From Sinorhizobium chiapasense (lineage in GTDB: Bacteria; Pseudomonadota; Alphaproteobacteria; Rhizobiales; Rhizobiaceae): a stretch of DNA of 64,000 nucleotides. Of this stretch, positions 59,360-64,000 are shown piece by piece; position 1 is the first letter of the stretch, and each line of letters starts with the position of its first letter. Position numbers and translations under genes: made by a program. Where the stretch lies: the NCBI RefSeq assembly GCF_036488675.1, contig NZ_CP133152.1:62001-126000 (forward strand), written 5' to 3'. The notes under the pieces are model-generated. The model worked only from the letters and a program-made list of their open reading frames with translations, did no database searches and had not been told where the DNA came from.

Positions 59360-59667
59360 CTACAGCGCCGCGCGTCTTGTCAGACGCGCAAAGGACGCTG
59401 TAGCACTTTGAATTGCTGCATGTTTTTGTCCTTAAATCGGCTAGGATTTAAGGAAACATGCAGTAGCGCCGCGCGTCTTGTCAGACGCGCAAAGGACGCT
59501 GTAGCACTTTGAATTGCTGCATGTTTTTGTCCTTAAATCGGCTAGGATTTAAGGAAACATGCAGTAGCGCCGCGCGTCTTGTCAGGCGCGCAAAGGACGC
59601 TGTAACACTTTGAATTGCTGCATGTTTTTACCATTAGATCGCCACGATTTAAGGAAACATGCAGTAG
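59360..59667. repeat. Tandem array of three palindromic repeat units
   Basis: Three units of about 101 bases (59360-59466, 59467-59567, 59568-59667), each with the GCGCGTCTTGTCAGACGCGC hairpin and the CTGCATGTTT...AAACATGCAG hairpin. Unit 2 is almost identical to unit 1; unit 3 has a few changes (CAGGCGCG, TTTTTACCATTAGATCGCCACG). Internal units lack the first CTACA arm and share GTAG at the joint. The array fills the 323-base gap between converging genes. Confidence 0.9.
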
Positions 59668-59676
59668 CCTTCACGT

Positions 59677-60585
59677 TCAGGTCAATCCCTTTCCCAAGGC
59701 ATCGACAAAGCGTCGTGTGATCGACCCGTCCCTGTCCAGTCTTGGATTGAAGATGGTGATGTCGATCCCGCGTGCCCGTCCCGTGGCAAGCGCGGCTTTG
59801 AGGATCGTCGTCAATTCATGCCACTGCAATCCGCCCGGCATGCGATAGTCCACCGCCGGCATGATCGCGTCGTCCAGCACGTCGGCATCGAGATGAATCC
59901 AGAAACCATCGACATCGGTCGAAGCGAGCCGCTGAAGCGCACGCGTTGTGCTCGCCTCCAAGCCGATTTTGCGAACCGCAGCCAAATCGATCATGCCGAT
60001 GGCGGTGTCTTCGATCCGCTGGCTGCCCTGGCGCTCGGCTTCTTCCCCATCGCGCCGCGCCAATACGAAAACGTCCTCCTCCCGCACCAGGGGAATGCGG
60101 CCCTCGAGGTTAGTGACGATCTCCGGCCCATGCCCCGTCACCAGCGCGAGTTCCATCGACGCCGCCTCGCCGGCAGGCTCCGCATCGGGTTGATAGAAAT
60201 CTGCGTGTCCGTCGAGGAAGAGAAGGCCGGATCTGCCTCTTCTACGGGTCGCCAAACTGCAGCCAAGCAGGATCGAGCAGTCCCCGCCGAGTACGACCGG
60301 GAACTCTCCCTGTCCGAGAACGAGCTCAATGGCATCGGCAAGCACGCTTGCATATTGCGTAAGGCCTTTCGGGTTCAGGAGCATGGTCGCCGGATCGCGC
60401 CGCTCGTCATAGGCGGGCGGCACAACGCGGCCGGCGCGGCGCGCACCCAGTCGATCCGATAGCCCCGCGCCAAGCAGGGCATCGGGCAGCGTTTCCACAC
60501 CCCGCGGGAAGAGACCGAGCACCGAGGGGGCCTCAATGATTGCGTAACGCGGGATTTCCCTTGCCCGAGGCTCGCTGGCCGTCAT
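59677..60585 (-). CDS. Arginase-superfamily protein with Cys in place of the first metal His
   Basis: 302-residue ureohydrolase-fold protein. The metal-site motifs are GGDCS (101-104, Cys103 where arginase has His), DGHADF (Asp125, His127, Asp129) and DADVLDD (Asp233, Asp235). ATG 60585 follows GGAGGAG. It is last in a minus-strand operon with a Gfo/Idh dehydrogenase, a TIM-barrel protein and a PHP hydrolase. Substrate unknown; agmatinase, formimidoylglutamase or guanidino-acid hydrolase are family options. Confidence 0.85.
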   Translation of the reverse strand: MTASEPRAREIPRYAIIEAPSVLGLFPRGVETLPDALLGAGLSDRLGARRAGRVVPPAYDERRDPATMLLNPKGLTQYASVLADAIELVLGQGEFPVVLGGDCSILLGCSLATRRRGRSGLLFLDGHADFYQPDAEPAGEAASMELALVTGHGPEIVTNLEGRIPLVREEDVFVLARRDGEEAERQGSQRIEDTAIGMIDLAAVRKIGLEASTTRALQRLASTDVDGFWIHLDADVLDDAIMPAVDYRMPGGLQWHELTTILKAALATGRARGIDITIFNPRLDRDGSITRRFVDALGKGLT

Positions 60586-60690
60586 GAGCCACTCCTCCAG
60601 CTGAAAATTGACCAGCTGCCTGCGGCAATTCAAAGGCGGCAGGGCATCATGGTCGAACATTGAAGTGGTCAGCGCTGGGGGCGGACGGTC

Positions 60691-61749
60691 TCAGAAATGC
60701 CGCCCGACCTCGGCGAAGAGGTCAAGGTCGGCGAGTGAATCCTCGAGGTCGGTCTTTGGGCGTGTCCCTTGCGTCACGCAGTCGTGGAAGGCGCCGAGTT
60801 CCACCCGGAAGGCATCCTCGTAGAATGGCCCGATGACCTCCGTGCCGGTTTCTGTGTCGGTGGAGCTGGTGATTTCGAGCCGGGTCGGCAGGTTGCGGAT
60901 ATAGGGTGTGTCGTAGTTGATCTTGTACTGCCGGTTCTGGGTCAGCACCTCGATGCCGGAATCGAAGCGGGCGACGTCGTGGATCACCGCCTCGTAGACC
61001 GCGGTGAAGTGACCGTAGTCGAAGAGGGCCACCAGCGACTCCCCGCCCGATTGCCGCGCCGCCGCCACGCCCTTCGGCGGGCCCAGGAGCTCACGCATGG
61101 CGGAAAAGCTGTGCGAGGACAACCCGCTCAAGACCTGATAGGCGCGCACCGCATTATCAGGACGATCCGCGCCCATCACTTCCCTGAGAAGAGCCTGCGT
61201 CCTCGCGCGGCCTTCGGCAATGGTGGCCGCTGAAACGTCCATGGCACGCACGATATGCCGCGTCTGGTCGACGAAGAAGCGCGACTCGCGGATCAGGTCG
61301 CGGATGCGCACATGGCGGATCTCTTCCGCGGGAGGCATGCGCTTCTTGAGTTCCAGAAACGGCCGGGCGTAGCGGCGCATGTAGCCGACGAAGATGGTCT
61401 TCGGATTGTTTCTGTTGCGCTCGATGAGCGGCAGCAGCTCGCGTCGCGTGAGGCAGACCGGCTTTTCGATGAAGACGTGCTTGTTCGCTTCGATCGCCTT
61501 GGCGAGAAGCTCCGAATGCAGGTAGTCCGGCGCGAGGATGAACACGGTATCGATATCCGCTGCCGCGAGCATTTCCTCGACGCGGGTGGTGCGAAGAGAA
61601 GCACCGTAGCGCGCGCCCATCGCCTCGACGAGCATCGGCGAGACGTCGCAGACGCCGGTGATCCGGAAGCCGGGATGATCCGCGAGGAGGGGAAGATGCA
61701 TGAGCTGGGCGACCTCGCCCAGACCGATCAGGCCGACAGAAATCTGCAT
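60691..61749 (-). CDS. Gfo/Idh/MocA-family oxidoreductase
   Basis: 352-residue NAD(P)-dependent dehydrogenase with N-terminal Rossmann motif GLIGLGEVAQ (6-15) and catalytic EKP (95-97, HVFIEKPVCL). The C-terminal beta-sheet domain follows. Family members oxidise sugars, inositols and related polyols. It starts 12 bases after the TIM-barrel gene stop. Confidence 0.9.
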   Translation of the reverse strand: MQISVGLIGLGEVAQLMHLPLLADHPGFRITGVCDVSPMLVEAMGARYGASLRTTRVEEMLAAADIDTVFILAPDYLHSELLAKAIEANKHVFIEKPVCLTRRELLPLIERNRNNPKTIFVGYMRRYARPFLELKKRMPPAEEIRHVRIRDLIRESRFFVDQTRHIVRAMDVSAATIAEGRARTQALLREVMGADRPDNAVRAYQVLSGLSSHSFSAMRELLGPPKGVAAARQSGGESLVALFDYGHFTAVYEAVIHDVARFDSGIEVLTQNRQYKINYDTPYIRNLPTRLEITSSTDTETGTEVIGPFYEDAFRVELGAFHDCVTQGTRPKTDLEDSLADLDLFAEVGRHF

Positions 61750-61761
61750 CGGCGGCTGCTC

Positions 61762-62613
61762 CTAGATAAGTGGTTTCAGGAATTCGGCGTTGCGCCTTGC
61801 GAGCTCGGCGGGGCTCTCGCTCATGACCTCGAAATAGTCCTGTTCGACGACCACGGGACCGGCGAAGCGGCGCTCCCTGAGCATCCGCACCACCGCTGCG
61901 ATATCGACAACGCCGTCCGGAAGAGGACACATGGCGCCCGCCTCGAAGGCATCGCGCACGGTCAGGTCTCCGGCGAGCATGCGGCGGCGGACGCCGGCGT
62001 CGACATTCTTCAGGTGCATTGAGCCGATGCGCTCCCAGACCTTGCCCATGTAGGCGAGCGGGTCCTGATTCCAGAAGGCGTGATGACCCGTATCGAAGCA
62101 GAGCTCGATTTCCGTATCCTGGAGCAGGCGGTCGATCTGCTCTTCGAACTCCACCGCCGTTGCAACATGCGGATGGAAGGCGAGGGTGATGTTGAATCTT
62201 TCGAGGAGCAGCGCCTTCGCGTCCCGCAGCATGTCTGTCATCGCCCGCCACTGCGCGTCGTCCAGTCGGCCGACCGCATGCGGCGGATAGACGTTGCCCT
62301 CGTCCATGAGCGTAAAGGTGCGGGCGCCGAGGGCATGAAGCAGCGTGCCGATCCTCTCCGCATCCGCAAGCAGCTGCGGGCCGCTCAGAGTATCCGAGAA
62401 GGTATGCACGTGCACCGTGCCGACGAGTTCAAGACCCCGGCCGGCCAGCGCGTCCTGCAGCGCTGCAGCATCGGTGGGCAGGAAACCGTAGGGGCCGAGC
62501 TCGGTGCCCCGGTAGCCGGCCGCGGCGACCTCATCGAGATATTGCAGGGCGCGTACGCGCGGACTGTCGGGATAGAAGATGCCCCAGGAACACGGGGCGT
62601 TGGACAGGAGCAT
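61762..62613 (-). CDS. TIM-barrel sugar isomerase/epimerase-type protein
   Basis: 283-residue xylose-isomerase-like barrel with metal-site residues in AFHPHVATAVEFEEQ, CFDTGHHAFW, MHLKNVD and VVEQDYF, the pattern of IolE/IolH and hydroxypyruvate isomerase relatives. Together with the neighbouring Gfo/Idh enzyme it suggests an inositol- or sugar-type breakdown route. Starts 10 bases after the PHP gene stop. Confidence 0.87.
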   Translation of the reverse strand: MLLSNAPCSWGIFYPDSPRVRALQYLDEVAAAGYRGTELGPYGFLPTDAAALQDALAGRGLELVGTVHVHTFSDTLSGPQLLADAERIGTLLHALGARTFTLMDEGNVYPPHAVGRLDDAQWRAMTDMLRDAKALLLERFNITLAFHPHVATAVEFEEQIDRLLQDTEIELCFDTGHHAFWNQDPLAYMGKVWERIGSMHLKNVDAGVRRRMLAGDLTVRDAFEAGAMCPLPDGVVDIAAVVRMLRERRFAGPVVVEQDYFEVMSESPAELARRNAEFLKPLI

Positions 62614-62623
62614 TCGAGCCCTC

Positions 62624-64000
62624 CTACGGCGCGAAATAGACGGGATTGGAAATTGCGCGGCGCAGCGGCTCGGCCTCGAGCTCCGCTTCGGTCAGGCCCC
62701 AGGGAAGGGGGCCATCACCCACTGCCGCGCGAAACTCCTCGACGAGTGCGGCATGGCTGGCATGGGCCAGGATTTCGCAGCGCAGGAATTTTTGCGGGGC
62801 GGCCTCGAGCGTGAGCTTCTGGTCAACCCCGTCGATCGGCATGCGCGCGATCTCGCCGCTGGCGTCGTACCAGGCCAGGAAATCGCCGGCCGCGCCCATG
62901 ACATGCGCCTCGGCGCGGCCGCCAGAAACGATTGAATGAACAGTCCATCCCATCGGAGCGGCGTCGACCGTCAGCGCGAGGTGCGGGCCGCGAGGGCTTT
63001 CGGTGACGTAGCCGTGCCCCGCCTTCATCGCTGCGAGCACGGCATCCTCCGAGAGTTCCGGCAGCCACAGAACCGTTGTCGGACGGGCGAGCGCGAACGG
63101 CCCCTCCGGCTGCAAGCGGGCCGGCTGGTGATAGTCGCTGCCGCCGATGGCCGACAGCTTACGGCCCGATGCCAGCCGTTCCTGATAGCGCCGCAGCGAT
63201 ATCCAGTTGCGGGCAAACCAGGCCTGCTGCCAGACCTCCATGCAGTCGATCTGTGGCAAGTCGTAATCCCAGGGGATGGTCGGCTTGTCGTGGTTTATCG
63301 AGAGCAATCCGCCCTTCTCGTGCACGATCCCAGACAGCTTGTGCGCGTCCTCGCGCCTGGTCATGCGGAAGTCGATCCAGTCGTTGACGCCGAAGACGTT
63401 GGCGTGGCCGTCGGCCGTGGTCACTTCCATGGCACGCACGAAGACGAGCTCCGGCGAAGAGTGGGCATGGAAATAGCGTCGCTGGGTTATGGTGTTGTGG
63501 TCGGCCACGGCGAGAAAATCGAGCCCTGCCTGTTTCGCCGCGGCGTGCAAGAGTTCCGGGCTGCCTTTGGCATCCGAGTGGAAGGTGTGGCAGTGCAAGT
63601 CGCCCCTGTACCAGCCGGCACCTTCGCGAACGGGGCGCGGGCGTTGCGGTTGCGACATGTGCAAGCGCGGCGCGTCGTCGAATGCGAAGGCCAACTCGAC
63701 ATCTACCCCGTGCTCGGGAACCCGGTAGAGCCCCAGTATCACGCGCCAGGTACCGGCGGGCATCTCGCCATGGACATAGCCCGGCGTGGCGTCGTCGGTT
63801 GCCACGAAGAAGCGGTCGCGCGCGCCGCCGCTCCAGCCGCGGAAGCCTTGTTCGCTCGGGAAATCGCCAAACCGCGGATCGGCGCAGCCGAGATCGATGA
63901 TGCAGTCGCCCGCCCCCTCGTAGCGCATCGTCACGTCGAGGCGCGTCGTGCCCGCGGGCACGTCGAAAGGCACGTAGAAATAGGGCGAGCGCGCCTTGTC
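62624..64000 (-). CDS. PHP-domain metal hydrolase (CehA/McbA-type), partial
   Basis: The gene runs off the right edge; about 459 residues are seen. An N-terminal beta-rich domain (to about residue 150) precedes a PHP domain with metal motifs GDLHCHTFHSD, VADHNTI, INHDKPTIPWD and GGSDYHQPAR. A GTG at 63973 is in frame, but the frame stays open to the edge, so the true start is probably outside. CehA/McbA-family proteins hydrolyse phosphate or carbamate esters. First visible gene of the operon. Confidence 0.87.
   Translation of the reverse strand, partial: DKARSPYFYVPFDVPAGTTRLDVTMRYEGAGDCIIDLGCADPRFGDFPSEQGFRGWSGGARDRFFVATDDATPGYVHGEMPAGTWRVILGLYRVPEHGVDVELAFAFDDAPRLHMSQPQRPRPVREGAGWYRGDLHCHTFHSDAKGSPELLHAAAKQAGLDFLAVADHNTITQRRYFHAHSSPELVFVRAMEVTTADGHANVFGVNDWIDFRMTRREDAHKLSGIVHEKGGLLSINHDKPTIPWDYDLPQIDCMEVWQQAWFARNWISLRRYQERLASGRKLSAIGGSDYHQPARLQPEGPFALARPTTVLWLPELSEDAVLAAMKAGHGYVTESPRGPHLALTVDAAPMGWTVHSIVSGGRAEAHVMGAAGDFLAWYDASGEIARMPIDGVDQKLTLEAAPQKFLRCEILAHASHAALVEEFRAAVGDGPLPWGLTEAELEAEPLRRAISNPVYFAP

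Noticed and set aside
59360..59667. Possible CRISPR array
   Set aside because: Units are about 101 bases, nearly identical throughout, palindromic, with no unique spacers and no cas genes nearby.

Overview
The window looks like an accessory replicon or chromid of a Sinorhizobium/Ensifer-type alphaproteobacterium. The evidence is high GC content, the lac (lacR-EFGZK) and agp/aga (agpT, agaL1, agpABCD, agaL2) operons in the order known from Sinorhizobium meliloti megaplasmids, a thiCOSGE operon, many ABC uptake systems paired with LacI/AraC regulators, RIME-type intergenic palindromes, and GGAAC-N16/17-CGTT promoters of the EcfG/RpoE2 general stress type. I saw no rRNA, tRNA, CRISPR array, transposase or phage genes.

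Layout. 1-18.5 kb is a galactoside island. A minus-strand lac operon (binding protein, two permeases, GH2 beta-galactosidase, ATPase) with its LacI repressor lies beside a plus-strand alpha-galactoside operon (two GH4 enzymes around an Opp-type transporter) with its AraC activator. 18.6-20.5 kb holds a class III nucleotide cyclase and a small protein behind a stress-type promoter. 20.5-25.1 kb is thiCOSGE with a TPP riboswitch. 25.2-33.9 kb holds a DUF427 protein, divergent pobR/pobA for 4-hydroxybenzoate, a branched-chain-type ABC operon and a LacI regulator. 34.0-40.3 kb holds a polar amino-acid-type ABC operon, a 2-hydroxyacid dehydrogenase, a small ferredoxin-fold-like protein, an aldo/keto reductase and an Asp/Glu-racemase-like protein. 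40.4-48.2 kb is a ribose-type ABC transporter with dihydroxyacetone-kinase-type subunits DhaK and DhaL, controlled by a LacI repressor with three near-identical operator palindromes. 48.2-53.8 kb is a signalling operon: secreted c-heme protein, hybrid histidine kinase, single-domain response regulator, and a receiver-cyclase fusion. 54.2-58.0 kb holds a YihY membrane protein, an FKBP-type isomerase and a three-gene envelope/stress operon. 58.4-64.0 kb holds a LysR regulator, a tandem palindromic repeat array and a minus-strand metabolic operon (PHP hydrolase, TIM-barrel protein, Gfo/Idh dehydrogenase, arginase-fold protein) that runs off the right edge.

How it works together. Most of the window imports and starts the breakdown of plant-derived carbon: beta- and alpha-galactosides, an aromatic acid, and other sugars or acids. 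Each uptake operon has its own local regulator. Strong hairpins sit just after the binding-protein gene in three of the transporters, as expected if binding protein is made in excess. The regions most worth follow-up are the heme-kinase-cyclase operon, the EcfG-type promoters, the arginase/Gfo-Idh/TIM/PHP operon of unknown substrate, and the several families of palindromic intergenic repeats.
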